This document shows positions 1 to 8,105 of a stretch of DNA of 38,308 nucleotides, piece by piece. A program made the position numbers and the translations under genes. The number at the start of each line of letters is the position of its first letter. The first letter of the stretch is position 1. Origin of the DNA: an uncultured bacterium (GTDB taxonomy: Bacteria; Bacillota; Clostridia; Oscillospirales; Acutalibacteraceae); the NCBI GenBank assembly GCA_934875675.1, contig CAKXIK010000015.1, positions 1 through 38,308 of the forward strand, read 5' to 3'. The notes under the pieces were generated by a model. The model saw only the letters and a program-made list of their open reading frames with translations. It did no database searches and was not told where the DNA came from.

Positions 1-11
1 ACATAAAATAA

Positions 12-68
12 CCCCCTTAGTGTAGTCTTGAAATCTTTTTGTTATTTCAAGTGTCTACTCTATGGGGA
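12..68. repeat. Imperfect inverted repeat at the window edge
   Basis: Two arms of about 23 bases (12-34 and 44-67) face each other across a 9-base spacer. The inner 8 bp (CTTGAAAT against ATTTCAAG) are perfect. The outer ends also pair (CCCC at 13-16 with GGGG at 64-67), with a few mismatches and a small bulge between. On the minus strand the hairpin follows the gpsA stop codon and ends in GGGGG followed by a T-rich stretch, so it may be the terminator of the malic enzyme-gpsA unit. The length and imperfection of the arms also fit paired insertion-sequence ends. Nothing else is seen in positions 1-104. Confidence 0.5.
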
Positions 69-104
69 TTATATCACGTAACGAAATGACATCGGGCTTT
101 TTAT

Positions 105-1061
105 TTAAAATTCGTTCTTCAAGCTGCGCGCAAAAAGCGTCGCAAGCATGGTATCCGGATCAGCACCTTGATGCAAAATCGCGTGAACCGCTGCGCAAAT
201 GGGCAGTTCCACCTGGTATTCCTGTTGCAGCTTCATCATCGCCTGCACGGTAAAATAGCCTTCTGCCAAGCTTTTGTATGTTTCCCCGCGGACAAATGCC
301 TCACCGTAACTCCGGTTGTGGCTATAGGGGGAAAATACGGTTGCTTCATAATCGCCAAGGTGACAAAGTCCATAAGCGGAAAGCTCATTGCCGCCCATCG
401 CCTGAATCAGCCTTGCAATCTCTCTGGTTCCGCGCGACATCAACGCGCCCTTCAGGGTGGAAAGGTGTTTACCATCCAGCATACCGGCAGCAATTCCGAT
501 CACATTTTTTGCTGCTCCGCCGATTTCATTTCCGATCATATCCTGACCGTAATAAAAACGGATCAAATCACTCGAAAAAGCATCAATCAACCGTCTTTTC
601 ACCGGTTCTTCTTCGCTGTCGATCACCATGCAGTTGGGAACCCCACGCGTAAACTCCTGCACATGGCCCGGCCCAAGCCAAACAGCAATGTGCGAACTGG
701 AATCGAGAGACTCAGCCGCAATCCTGGAAAGGCGTTCTCCTGTGGAAATCTCCAGTCCCTTCATGCAGAGCACAAAGGTCTGGTCTTTCAGAGCGGAAAG
801 CTCTGGTGCAAGAAGCAACGAACGCAGATTTTGTGACGGAACAGAAACGACAACACAATCACTTTCTCTCGCGGCAGCCAAGGAATCCGTCAGTTCAACC
901 GATTCGGGCAGATCAACCAACTCGTTGCTGCGCGTCGTCTTCAGCTGCTCAAACGAAGCTGACCCGGACCGACCGTAAAGCGAAACCTGATGTCCGATTC
1001 GATTGAGATACCACGCCAAAAACGATCCCCACCGACCGCATCCAATCACAAAAATTTTCAA
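105..1061 (-). CDS. gpsA: NAD(P)H-dependent glycerol-3-phosphate dehydrogenase
   Basis: This cytosolic enzyme reduces dihydroxyacetone phosphate to sn-glycerol 3-phosphate, the backbone for phospholipids. The 318-residue product has the usual family length. The N-terminal Rossmann fold opens with GCGRWG at residues 7-12. A KGLE segment (residue 101) matches the family's conserved KG, and AAKNVIGIAAG (from about 183) carries the expected catalytic lysine near residue 185. A GLCHLGDYEAT stretch near 231 matches the family's GLxGLGD region, though altered. The start is a TTG preceded by GGAAGGGAG at good spacing. The gene begins 21 bases after the malic enzyme stop and is probably cotranscribed with it. 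The altered signature segments suggest a divergent GpsA paralogue. Confidence 0.88.
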   Translation of the reverse strand: MKIFVIGCGRWGSFLAWYLNRIGHQVSLYGRSGSASFEQLKTTRSNELVDLPESVELTDSLAAARESDCVVVSVPSQNLRSLLLAPELSALKDQTFVLCMKGLEISTGERLSRIAAESLDSSSHIAVWLGPGHVQEFTRGVPNCMVIDSEEEPVKRRLIDAFSSDLIRFYYGQDMIGNEIGGAAKNVIGIAAGMLDGKHLSTLKGALMSRGTREIARLIQAMGGNELSAYGLCHLGDYEATVFSPYSHNRSYGEAFVRGETYKSLAEGYFTVQAMMKLQQEYQVELPICAAVHAILHQGADPDTMLATLFARSLKNEF

Positions 1062-1082
1062 TCCGTGCGACTCCCTTCCGAA

Positions 1083-2255
1083 TTAAATGCGCGCAACGCC
1101 TGTTTCATGTGCTGCCTGAATCACTGCATCTGCCACCGCACGGCTGATCCGTTTATCAAGTGCATTGGGCAGAATGTAATCCTCGCTCAGTTCTTCCGGC
1201 TTAACCAGATTTGCGAGCGCATAGGATGTGGCAACCTTCATGGCTTCGTTGATTTCGCTGGCACGGCAATCGAGTGCTCCGCGGAAGATGCCGGGGAAAG
1301 CCAATACATTATTAATCTGATTGGGGAAATCGGATCGACCGGTTCCCACCACACGCGCGCCGGCAGCCTTTGCTTCGTCCGGCATGATTTCGGGCGTAGG
1401 ATTCGCCATTGCAAACACGATGGGGTCACTTGCCATCGACTGAATCATTTCCGGCTTGAGCACATTTGGTGCAGACACGCCAAAGAAAACATCGGCACCG
1501 CGCACGGCATCCGCCAGCGTTCCGCGCTGATGCTCACGATTCGTCTTCTGTGCCATCAGCTCCTGTGCAGGATTAAGTTCTTCCATTCCTTCGCACACAA
1601 TACCGAACCGGTCAACCATCGTCAAATGCTTCAATCCGAGATTGAGCAGGTGCTTACCGATTGCAATACCTGCGCTTCCCGCTCCGTTGATCACGGCATG
1701 AACCTCGGAGATCTCTTTTTTCACAACCTTGAGCGCATTCAGAAATGCTGCAGCGACAACAATTGCCGTACCATGCTGATCATCATGAAAAACAGGAATA
1801 TCGCAGACTTCTTTGAGTCGGCGTTCCACCTCAAAGCAGCGCGGTGCAGAAATATCCTCCAGATTAATGCCGCCAAAGCTTCCGGCAATCAGTTCAACCG
1901 TGCGCACAATCTCGTCTACATTCTTGGAACGAACGCAGATTGGGAACGCATCCACACCGGCAAATTCCTTAAACAGTGCACATTTACCCTCCATCACAGG
2001 CATCCCTGCTTCGGGGCCGATGTCTCCCAAGCCGAGTACGGCGGTGCCATCGGTCACAACGGCAACCAGATTATTGCGGCGCGTCAGCTCATACGATTTA
2101 TTGACATCCTTTTGAACCTCCAGACAAGCCTCTGCCACACCGGGCGTATAGGCAAGCGAAAGATCTTTTGCGGTGTTGATCGGCACACGCGAAATAACCT
2201 CAATCTTTCCATTCCATTCGTAATGCTTTGCAAGCGACTCTTCTCTGATATTCAT
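1083..2255 (-). CDS. NAD-dependent malic enzyme (oxaloacetate-decarboxylating)
   Basis: The enzyme oxidatively decarboxylates malate to pyruvate and CO2 with reduction of NAD(P). The 390-residue length fits the short bacterial class without a phosphotransacetylase domain. LAYTPGV near residue 36 supplies the catalytic Tyr and VMEGK near residue 91 the catalytic Lys. TDGTAVLGLGDIG (about 68-80) and IPVFHDDQHGTA (about 153-164) are the malic signature and metal-binding regions, and NGAGSAGIAIG (about 190) is the dinucleotide-binding loop. An in-frame start lies 84 bases upstream, but the ATG at 2255 was chosen because GGAAGGA sits just before it and family similarity begins there. The upstream start would also overlap the promoter at 2328-2355. 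Cofactor preference (NAD or NADP) cannot be told by eye. Confidence 0.95.
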   Translation of the reverse strand: MNIREESLAKHYEWNGKIEVISRVPINTAKDLSLAYTPGVAEACLEVQKDVNKSYELTRRNNLVAVVTDGTAVLGLGDIGPEAGMPVMEGKCALFKEFAGVDAFPICVRSKNVDEIVRTVELIAGSFGGINLEDISAPRCFEVERRLKEVCDIPVFHDDQHGTAIVVAAAFLNALKVVKKEISEVHAVINGAGSAGIAIGKHLLNLGLKHLTMVDRFGIVCEGMEELNPAQELMAQKTNREHQRGTLADAVRGADVFFGVSAPNVLKPEMIQSMASDPIVFAMANPTPEIMPDEAKAAGARVVGTGRSDFPNQINNVLAFPGIFRGALDCRASEINEAMKVATSYALANLVKPEELSEDYILPNALDKRISRAVADAVIQAAHETGVARI

Positions 2256-2327
2256 GATAAAATCCTTCCTTCCAAACGCGGCGCACCGCTCATCATCCAA
2301 CGGTTTCATCCGGAAACCTATTTTTAT

Positions 2328-2355
2328 ATTGTACCACACCGCGGCATTTTGGCAA
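2328..2355 (-). promoter_or_regulatory. Sigma-A-type promoter for malic enzyme-gpsA
   Basis: Read on the minus strand, TTGCCA (2355-2350) and TACAAT (2333-2328) are separated by 16 bases, about 75 bases before the malic enzyme start codon. The rest of the 251-base gap up to 2506 is AT-rich and shows no further feature beyond a short TTCTTT/AAAGAA palindrome near 2400. Confidence 0.55.
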
Positions 2356-2506
2356 GCTCTTTACACAAAGCTGAAGAAAGCACTGATTCAGCAAGATTTC
2401 TTTGAAATAAAGAATAAATTTAAGCAAAAATCCGTTTTTTCAAATTCTTCACTGATTGCCCACTTCATAAAAACGGGGATTGCCACACCGCAGGGTTGTA
2501 AATGCA

Positions 2507-2899
2507 TCATGGACGGGGTTGTTCTTTTTGGCGGCGAATCGCTTCGCGTTCGCGGCAAAGCTCGTGGGAAAGCGTCAGCAAATTCCAGTCACGGTTGGTC
2601 GGCGTCATAATTGCTTTGAGCGGAACCGGCAATCCGCGCAGAGCTGCCAGCGCACAATCCAGCTGCGCTTCACTCAGATTGCAGAAAATCGCCATTGCCT
2701 CTTGGGGAGCATCTTCGGCGAGCGGACTATCTGTCGTTTTTCCCTCAAAGCATTCCTGTACCGTTAGCGTGAGCTGCTGCGGCAAAAGCTCACAGAACGG
2801 CATCCCTGCCCCTCTGAGCGCATTTCGTATCCGTTCGTTTTCCGCGCTTTCCGGCAGATACAGCAAAACCATCATCTGTTTTGGAATACGGACTTTCAT
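2507..2899 (-). CDS. DUF3783 family protein
   Basis: This is a small soluble protein of 130 residues with no known activity. The C-terminal half contains a PLKAIMTPTNRDW segment (about 93-105) followed by a Leu-rich helix and an EL-x-E ending, which I recognise as the DUF3783 pattern. The N-terminal half resembles a Rossmann-like strand-helix repeat (VLLYLPES, then MAIFCNLSE). It is the last gene of the comEC-holA operon. Its ATG overlaps the stop of the preceding Toprim gene by 4 bases, so translation is probably coupled. A role in nucleic-acid metabolism would follow only from context. Confidence 0.75.
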   Translation of the reverse strand: MKVRIPKQMMVLLYLPESAENERIRNALRGAGMPFCELLPQQLTLTVQECFEGKTTDSPLAEDAPQEAMAIFCNLSEAQLDCALAALRGLPVPLKAIMTPTNRDWNLLTLSHELCREREAIRRQKEQPRP

Positions 2900-3576
2900 T
2901 TCATCTCATCCTTTCCAACGGCTTCAAAATTCTTCTCCAAAGCCGAATTTTCTCCGGAACACAATTGCTCCCGGCAGTTTTCTTTCCGCAGCCGGGCGGC
3001 AAAGGCCTTATATTCGTCATAATCCAGAAAGCTGTTAATCGCCTGCAGCATGGCATTTGCGGTCATTCTCTGTGGCAAGTCGAGCACGGCAAGCAATCGG
3101 GAACGCAGTGCGGCGCTGTTTTCCCCGCCGGAAAAACCATCCTCAAACAAATCAAGCTTGGTGACCGGTTTTGCCGGAGGCAGCTCGTCCGTTTCTTCTG
3201 CAACTCCCGCTCTTTGCAGCACCCGAAGCAAAGTAGCGCGATCCATTCCCTCCACACCGAGTTTACCCTCTTTGGAAGGCGCACGCTTTCGCTTTTCCTT
3301 GCCGAAAAGATCGGGAATATACGCATGGCGCACCTGTTCCGGCGGCAGAATGCCGGAAAGGTAATTGCGAATCACAAATCCTGCACCGTCGCTGTCCGTC
3401 AGAACAAGCACACCGCGTGCCGCGGCAAGTCGGCGAATCAACGCCACGCGCTCCTGATCCGCAAAAATCTGAAAACCATCGGTCGGCAGAATAAATCCGT
3501 CCACCAGTGATTCCAGCTTAATCTTATCGTATTTTCCTTCCACAAGGATTACAGGACGCACCTTGATTTTTTCCAT
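2896..3576 (-). CDS. Toprim and DUF4093 domain protein (RNase M5-like)
   Basis: The protein has 226 residues. The N-terminal Toprim domain shows ILVEGKYDK (about 10-18, catalytic Glu) and LTDSDGAG (about 58, the DxD acidic pair), as in RNase M5, which matures 5S rRNA. The C-terminal half (after about 120) matches the DUF4093 extension found in clostridial RNase M5-like proteins. It lies between holA (20 bases upstream) and the DUF3783 gene (4-base overlap), whereas classical rnmV sits next to ksgA, so I do not assign that symbol. The ATG at 3576 has AAAGGA before it. A longer reading frame extends back into holA but is out of context with the family. Confidence 0.82.
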   Translation of the reverse strand: MEKIKVRPVILVEGKYDKIKLESLVDGFILPTDGFQIFADQERVALIRRLAAARGVLVLTDSDGAGFVIRNYLSGILPPEQVRHAYIPDLFGKEKRKRAPSKEGKLGVEGMDRATLLRVLQRAGVAEETDELPPAKPVTKLDLFEDGFSGGENSAALRSRLLAVLDLPQRMTANAMLQAINSFLDYDEYKAFAARLRKENCREQLCSGENSALEKNFEAVGKDEMK

Positions 3577-3596
3577 TGCGAGCGATTCCTTTATTG

Positions 3597-4619
3597 TTAT
3601 TTTTTTGCCGAAATCAGCAGCAGCTTCGCCATCGTTTTCTCTAAAATGACGCGGTTGTCGGTGCGGGAGCTTTTCAATTCCCGGTCCGCCTGATACAGCG
3701 CATCCAGGCAGCTGCGCAGCTGGGAAAGGTCCAGCTTCCGGCACGCACGGGCAGCATTTTTCAGCTTAAAATCCATTTTGCCGTATTCAAATGGTACAGA
3801 AAGTTCCAGCACATTCTGCCCGCTGTCGATTGCAGCCCGCGCGCGGTAAAGATCGACATACGCCGAAGAAATGGCAGCAAGCAGCACCACCGGCTCCTCC
3901 CGTTGATAAAGCAGCAGGTCAAGCAGGTGATAGGCGGTATCGTAATCGCCCGCCGTGAGTGCATTTGCCATGCGGAATGAAACTGCGTCCTGCGTCTGCA
4001 CGCAAACCGCATCACAGTGCGCGCGTGTCAATTCTCCCGAGCCGGCAAAGGCACACACCTTTTCCAATTCATTTTCCAGGACTGTCATCTGATTTCCGCA
4101 AAGTCCCAGAATATAGCGGCAAACGTCCGGTGAAAGGGTGCAGCCGCGTTCCTGTGCAAATCCGGTCAAAAATTTTGTCAGCGCAGCATTGTCTCTTGCA
4201 CCAAACTCCACCGCCGCACCCACCGCACCGACTGCTTTTTGAAATGCACGCCACTTGGCAGATTTTTTCCAGTTAATCTCCTGCGTACAGGCAAAAATCA
4301 GCACACAGCTTTCGGGCGGGTCAGCAAGCAGCTCCGCCATTTTTGCTGTTTGTGAGGCATTGGTCTCGGCATTGTAATTGCGCACAATCACGCATTTGCG
4401 CTCGCTCATCATCGGCAGTGCTTCCACCGCTTCGGCAATCTGATCGACAGAGGATTCTTCATCAAAGCGCTGCAAATTGAATTCCTCGAATGCATCAACC
4501 GCTTTTTTTGCAATCTGCGCTGCATAATACCGCACCATCCACGGCTCTTCGCCAAACAGGAAATAAACGCGGGAAAACGCTTTCTCCCTTAATTGCTTTT
4601 TTAGTGCTGCCTCCTCCAA
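3597..4619 (-). CDS. holA: DNA polymerase III subunit delta
   Basis: The delta subunit of the clamp loader opens the beta sliding clamp during replication. The 340-residue length is normal. The N-terminus has the typical VYFLFGEEPW opening (about 18-27), where the clamp-binding wrench begins. It continues with ALPMMSERKCVIVRN (about 68-82), matching the family's central AAA+-like strand. The C-terminal helical collar includes LLYQREEPVVLLAAIS. The start is a TTG preceded by GGGAGG. In many Firmicutes holA lies near comEC, and here it follows comEC by 76 bases in the same operon. Confidence 0.93.
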   Translation of the reverse strand: MEEAALKKQLREKAFSRVYFLFGEEPWMVRYYAAQIAKKAVDAFEEFNLQRFDEESSVDQIAEAVEALPMMSERKCVIVRNYNAETNASQTAKMAELLADPPESCVLIFACTQEINWKKSAKWRAFQKAVGAVGAAVEFGARDNAALTKFLTGFAQERGCTLSPDVCRYILGLCGNQMTVLENELEKVCAFAGSGELTRAHCDAVCVQTQDAVSFRMANALTAGDYDTAYHLLDLLLYQREEPVVLLAAISSAYVDLYRARAAIDSGQNVLELSVPFEYGKMDFKLKNAARACRKLDLSQLRSCLDALYQADRELKSSRTDNRVILEKTMAKLLLISAKK

Positions 4620-4695
4620 TCAAATCACCTCCCGCATCAAAATATATTGTATGTATTTTACCATGAGAGCAGGCATTTTACAACCGCGCCCAAAA

Positions 4696-6933
4696 CTAAT
4701 TCCATGCATAAATCATTTTTTGGTTTTCAAAAAACAGTGTGAGTGCAGCGTTTTTTGCTGTGGAATAAATCGGCGCCATCGTATGCTCTGCCGCGCTGCA
4801 AAGCATCTGCACGCTGTCCTTCCCTGCGGAAACGAGTACTGTTTTACAGCTGATTTTTGATAAATTTTTCACGGAATAACCAAGCACTAATATATCTGCC
4901 GTCCTGCGTTCAGGCGTAAGCTCAGCTGCATCACACAACCCCACTGGAATCAAAATGATCGTCTGATTGATAACAACGCGGTACCAGATGCCGGAAGCCT
5001 CCTTTGTTTGCTGCACGGTAATTTCCCCTGTGGAAAACTTTTCCTCATCCTCTGAAAGCAAAACATTTGCGCGCCGTAAAAAAGAAAGCTCGTCCGGGAT
5101 ACGGCGGTATCCAATTACCGAAAGCTGAGGCTCTTTTCCGTTAAGTGCCTCCCTTGCTGCAAGCGATGCTGCGCGATGATACTCCCCGGGCAGCAGCAGT
5201 AAATCGGGAGATTGCTGTGCAAACGCATCCGAGCAGGCGGAAATCGCGCTTTTTCCGCAATCGGCAAGCAGCAAAAGACTTTCATTCTCCGAATGAATCA
5301 CAACTGCAAGTCCGTCGGCACAATTGAGCAGCGTAATGCGCGGTTTTTTGGAAAATGCCTGTGCTGCATCCACACTCCCCATCAACAGCACAAACACCAT
5401 CAAAACAGAGCACAGCGGAAGCTGCTTTGCCTTTGGAAACCACAGACAAAGCGCAGCCAAAATCAACCCAACCGCAACCAAAAGCATCCATCCTGCAGAG
5501 GAAACCGGAACGCTTGGCGCAAGCTCTGCAAAAAACGCGGCAATTGCGCCAAGCCCCTTTGCAAGCAGCCCTGTCAGCAGCGCAAGCGGGCGGGCAAGGA
5601 ATGAAAAACCGCAAAGCTGTGCCGCTGCTGTGATGAGCGAAAGCTGCAGCAGCAATTGTGCAGGCAGCTCCGCAAAGAGATTGACCACGGGCGCAATCAG
5701 TGATACGGTTCCAAACGCCACCAAGGTAACGGGAAGCGTGAACAGGGAAGCCGAAACCGTGGTACAAACCGCCGGAATCAAGCGCCGACCGCCACCGGTT
5801 CGTCTGCGCGGCAGGTGATGAAATATTTTCCGACACCAGCGACCGGAGCAGCACTGGATTCCGAGCGTCGCCAAAAAGGAAAGCTGCAACCCCACATCAC
5901 CCGCCGCACAGGGATTTGCCAGACAAATCAGCAAAACCGCAATTGCGAGTGAGGTTCTGGAATCGGCGGAACGAAGCAGCAGAATCGCAAGCAGATAGAG
6001 CGTCATCATTACTCCGGAACGCAAAACAGACGGCGTGAAGCCCACAATCGCCATAAACAGCAGCAATACCGGCAGGCAAATTCCTGCTGCAAGCCGTTTT
6101 TTGTGCAGCAAACCATGCAGCAGCTGATGAAGCCCCATAATCAAAAAAGAAATGTGCAGACCGGAAACCACCAGCAGATGGCTGATTCCGCAAGCGCGAA
6201 AACTGTCGATCAGTTCTGGGGAAAGGTCAGACTGATCTCCCAGCAAAACCCCGCAGGCAAGCCCGGACTCTTCTGTGGGCAACAGCATATGCAGCGCATC
6301 GGAAATTTTTTCGCGAAGCAGGTCTGCAAACGCATACCACGGCGGCACACCGCTTTTGACGGTGGCGGCAAAGGCGGAAAAGGTTCCGGTCAGCGCAATC
6401 CCGCGCGATTCATAATAACTCTGTGAGCTGTAACCAAGACCTCCCTGCGGCGCATACACATAAGCCTTTTCGATCGAAATGGAATCATACTTTCCGGCAT
6501 CCATCGGTGTCTGGCTGCTCAACCGGAGCTTTGCACCGCCGAAATCGCGCAGAGAACCGGTCGCAATCAGGGAATCTGTCTCAATCACATAATAATACCG
6601 CCCGTTCGATTCCTCCGGTTCATCGCAAATCACACCGGAAACCGCAGCCGTTTGCCCGCCGATTTGGCGAACCGGGGCAAACACAAGAAACCGATAGACT
6701 GCGGTTGCGGCAACCGAGACGGCACAGATTCCGCAAACCAGGGCGGTCAACCGGCGGCGTTTGCGCTGCTTGCCCAAAAGCTGCACTGCGCAAGCCACCA
6801 GCAAAACCGCCGCACAGATAAAAGAAAACCGGGTATCTGTCATCATTGCCGCCCATTGGGCTGCAAGCCAGCCGAAGCCGACCGCAGCCAAAGGCCGCTT
6901 GACAGATATCCGGTTTTTCTTACCCGTGTGCAT
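4696..6933 (-). CDS. comEC: ComEC/Rec2 family DNA-uptake channel, degenerate C-terminal domain
   Basis: ComEC is the inner-membrane channel that carries single-stranded DNA into competent cells. The 745 residues show N-terminal membrane segments, an OB-fold region with VSGVICDEPEES, and the core competence domain with LLGDQSDLSPELIDSFRACG and HLLVVSGLHISFL followed by many hydrophobic segments. The C-terminal metallo-beta-lactamase-like domain (from about residue 535, ITLLNCADGLAVVI) is recognisable, but where the family has a THxHxDH metal motif this protein reads LLLLPGEYHRAA, so the metal site is gone. The start is supported mainly by its 5-base distance from the upstream phosphoribosyltransferase stop; the ribosome binding site is weak, which suggests translational coupling. 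Confidence 0.9.
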   Translation of the reverse strand: MHTGKKNRISVKRPLAAVGFGWLAAQWAAMMTDTRFSFICAAVLLVACAVQLLGKQRKRRRLTALVCGICAVSVAATAVYRFLVFAPVRQIGGQTAAVSGVICDEPEESNGRYYYVIETDSLIATGSLRDFGGAKLRLSSQTPMDAGKYDSISIEKAYVYAPQGGLGYSSQSYYESRGIALTGTFSAFAATVKSGVPPWYAFADLLREKISDALHMLLPTEESGLACGVLLGDQSDLSPELIDSFRACGISHLLVVSGLHISFLIMGLHQLLHGLLHKKRLAAGICLPVLLLFMAIVGFTPSVLRSGVMMTLYLLAILLLRSADSRTSLAIAVLLICLANPCAAGDVGLQLSFLATLGIQCCSGRWCRKIFHHLPRRRTGGGRRLIPAVCTTVSASLFTLPVTLVAFGTVSLIAPVVNLFAELPAQLLLQLSLITAAAQLCGFSFLARPLALLTGLLAKGLGAIAAFFAELAPSVPVSSAGWMLLVAVGLILAALCLWFPKAKQLPLCSVLMVFVLLMGSVDAAQAFSKKPRITLLNCADGLAVVIHSENESLLLLADCGKSAISACSDAFAQQSPDLLLLPGEYHRAASLAAREALNGKEPQLSVIGYRRIPDELSFLRRANVLLSEDEEKFSTGEITVQQTKEASGIWYRVVINQTIILIPVGLCDAAELTPERRTADILVLGYSVKNLSKISCKTVLVSAGKDSVQMLCSAAEHTMAPIYSTAKNAALTLFFENQKMIYAWN

Positions 6934-6938
6934 TTAAA

Positions 6939-7478
6939 TCACTTAAAAAACAACGGGAGTTTTTCCAAAAAGACGATGTCTTTTCGATCGGCAGCGTCAC
7001 CCTCGGCAAGAACCGCGGCACAACCGACGATATTCCCTCCGGCCGCTTCCACCAGCTTTACCACTGCGCTGAGCGATTCTCCCGTGCTGATTACGTCATC
7101 GGCAATCAGTACACGCTTGCCCTTGATCTGCTGCGCTTCCTCTTCGGAAAGATAAAGGTGCTGCAGATGGTCGGTGGTGATGGACTGCACGGCAACCTCC
7201 AGCGGATTGGTCATATAAAGCTTGGTCGCTTTTCGCGCCACAAAATATCTGCGGCAGCCCTGACGCGCCATTTCATAAGCGAGCGGAATGCCTTTTGCCT
7301 CTGCGGTCACAATAAAATCATGCTCCGGACATTTCTTCAAAAGCTCTGTGGATGCCTTTTCGGTCAGCTCCACATCGCCGAACATCACAAACGCTGCAAT
7401 GTCCAATTTTTCATTGACGGGGCAAAGCGGAAGACTCCGCTCACAGCCCGCAATCGTCATCTTATATGCCTGCTGCAC
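6939..7478 (-). CDS. Phosphoribosyltransferase, adenine PRTase-like
   Basis: This cytosolic type I phosphoribosyltransferase has 179 residues. The PRPP-binding signature VLIADDVISTGESL lies at about residues 123-136, and FIVTAEAKGIPLAYEMA (about 55-71) is the preceding loop typical of adenine and xanthine PRTases. It would normally salvage a purine base with PRPP, but the exact base cannot be assigned from sequence alone. The GTG at 7478 is the start, with AAAGGAG eight bases upstream. It sits between the HIT gene (36 bases upstream) and comEC (5 bases downstream). The competence protein ComFC is also PRTase-like, but this protein lacks the Cys-rich start of ComFC. Confidence 0.82.
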   Translation of the reverse strand: MQQAYKMTIAGCERSLPLCPVNEKLDIAAFVMFGDVELTEKASTELLKKCPEHDFIVTAEAKGIPLAYEMARQGCRRYFVARKATKLYMTNPLEVAVQSITTDHLQHLYLSEEEAQQIKGKRVLIADDVISTGESLSAVVKLVEAAGGNIVGCAAVLAEGDAADRKDIVFLEKLPLFFK

Positions 7479-7514
7479 GGTACATTCTCCTTTATTCTGA
7501 TAAATAATGCAAAA

Positions 7515-7853
7515 TCAGCCGGGCGGCCATGTGAAATCGCGCCCGCCGAGCAGATGAAAATGCAGATGCGGCACTGACTGCCCTGCAGATTCCCCGCAAT
7601 TGGAAACCACACGGAACCCGTCTGCAAGCCCCAACTCTGCGGAAAGCTTTGCTGCAACCTCAAAAATGTGGGCAACCACTGCGCTGTTTTCCTCCGTCAC
7701 CTGCGCGACCGACTGGATATGCTGCTTGGGAATAATCAGCACATGCGTAGGCGCCTGCGGATCAAGATCATAAAATGCCAGAACCGTGTCATCCTCATAC
7801 GCTTTGCGCGACGGGATTTCACCGTTTGCAATCTTGCAGAAAATGCAATCCAT
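7515..7853 (-). CDS. HIT family nucleotide hydrolase (HinT-like)
   Basis: This histidine-triad protein has 112 residues and begins with the classic MDCIFCKIANGEIPS. The triad PHLHFHLLGG lies near the C-terminus; its central histidine attacks the phosphoramidate of AMP-lysine or AMP-like substrates in this family. CIFC may bind zinc. The ATG at 7853 is preceded by AAGGAGG; an upstream in-frame start would add 24 residues not found in the family. It is the first gene of the operon running into the PRTase, comEC and holA. Confidence 0.93.
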   Translation of the reverse strand: MDCIFCKIANGEIPSRKAYEDDTVLAFYDLDPQAPTHVLIIPKQHIQSVAQVTEENSAVVAHIFEVAAKLSAELGLADGFRVVSNCGESAGQSVPHLHFHLLGGRDFTWPPG

Positions 7854-7993
7854 TCTTTGATTCGCCTCCTTGCTTTGAAGCGTTGGTTCAATTATCATCC
7901 TGTTTTCTCCTGAAACGGCAGACAAAAATCTTGAGAAAACCCCGACGATCCAGACTTCTCCTCTATTTTTGTACCATTTCCCGTTCGGAATCA

Positions 7994-8022
7994 GTATAAC
8001 ACAAACAGGACAGCGGTTGCAA
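7994..8022 (-). promoter_or_regulatory. Promoter for the HIT-comEC-holA operon
   Basis: On the minus strand, TTGCAA (8022-8017) and TTATAC (7999-7994) are 17 bases apart. They lie about 140 bases before the HIT start. A bulged hairpin with long arms (about 8006-8016 and 8041-8052) overlaps the -35 side and may be the end of the alaS transcript, although no T-run follows directly. Confidence 0.5.
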
Positions 8023-8105
8023 GATGAATCGACAATTTTGCAAGCAACCGTCCTTTGTTCCCTGTTATCACGCCGCTTCCTACGGTGGCACGAAGAGCGG
8101 GACGA

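Noticed and set aside
990..2405. 471-residue plus-strand open frame opposite malic enzyme
   Set aside because: Antisense shadow of a confidently identified gene, with unnatural composition.
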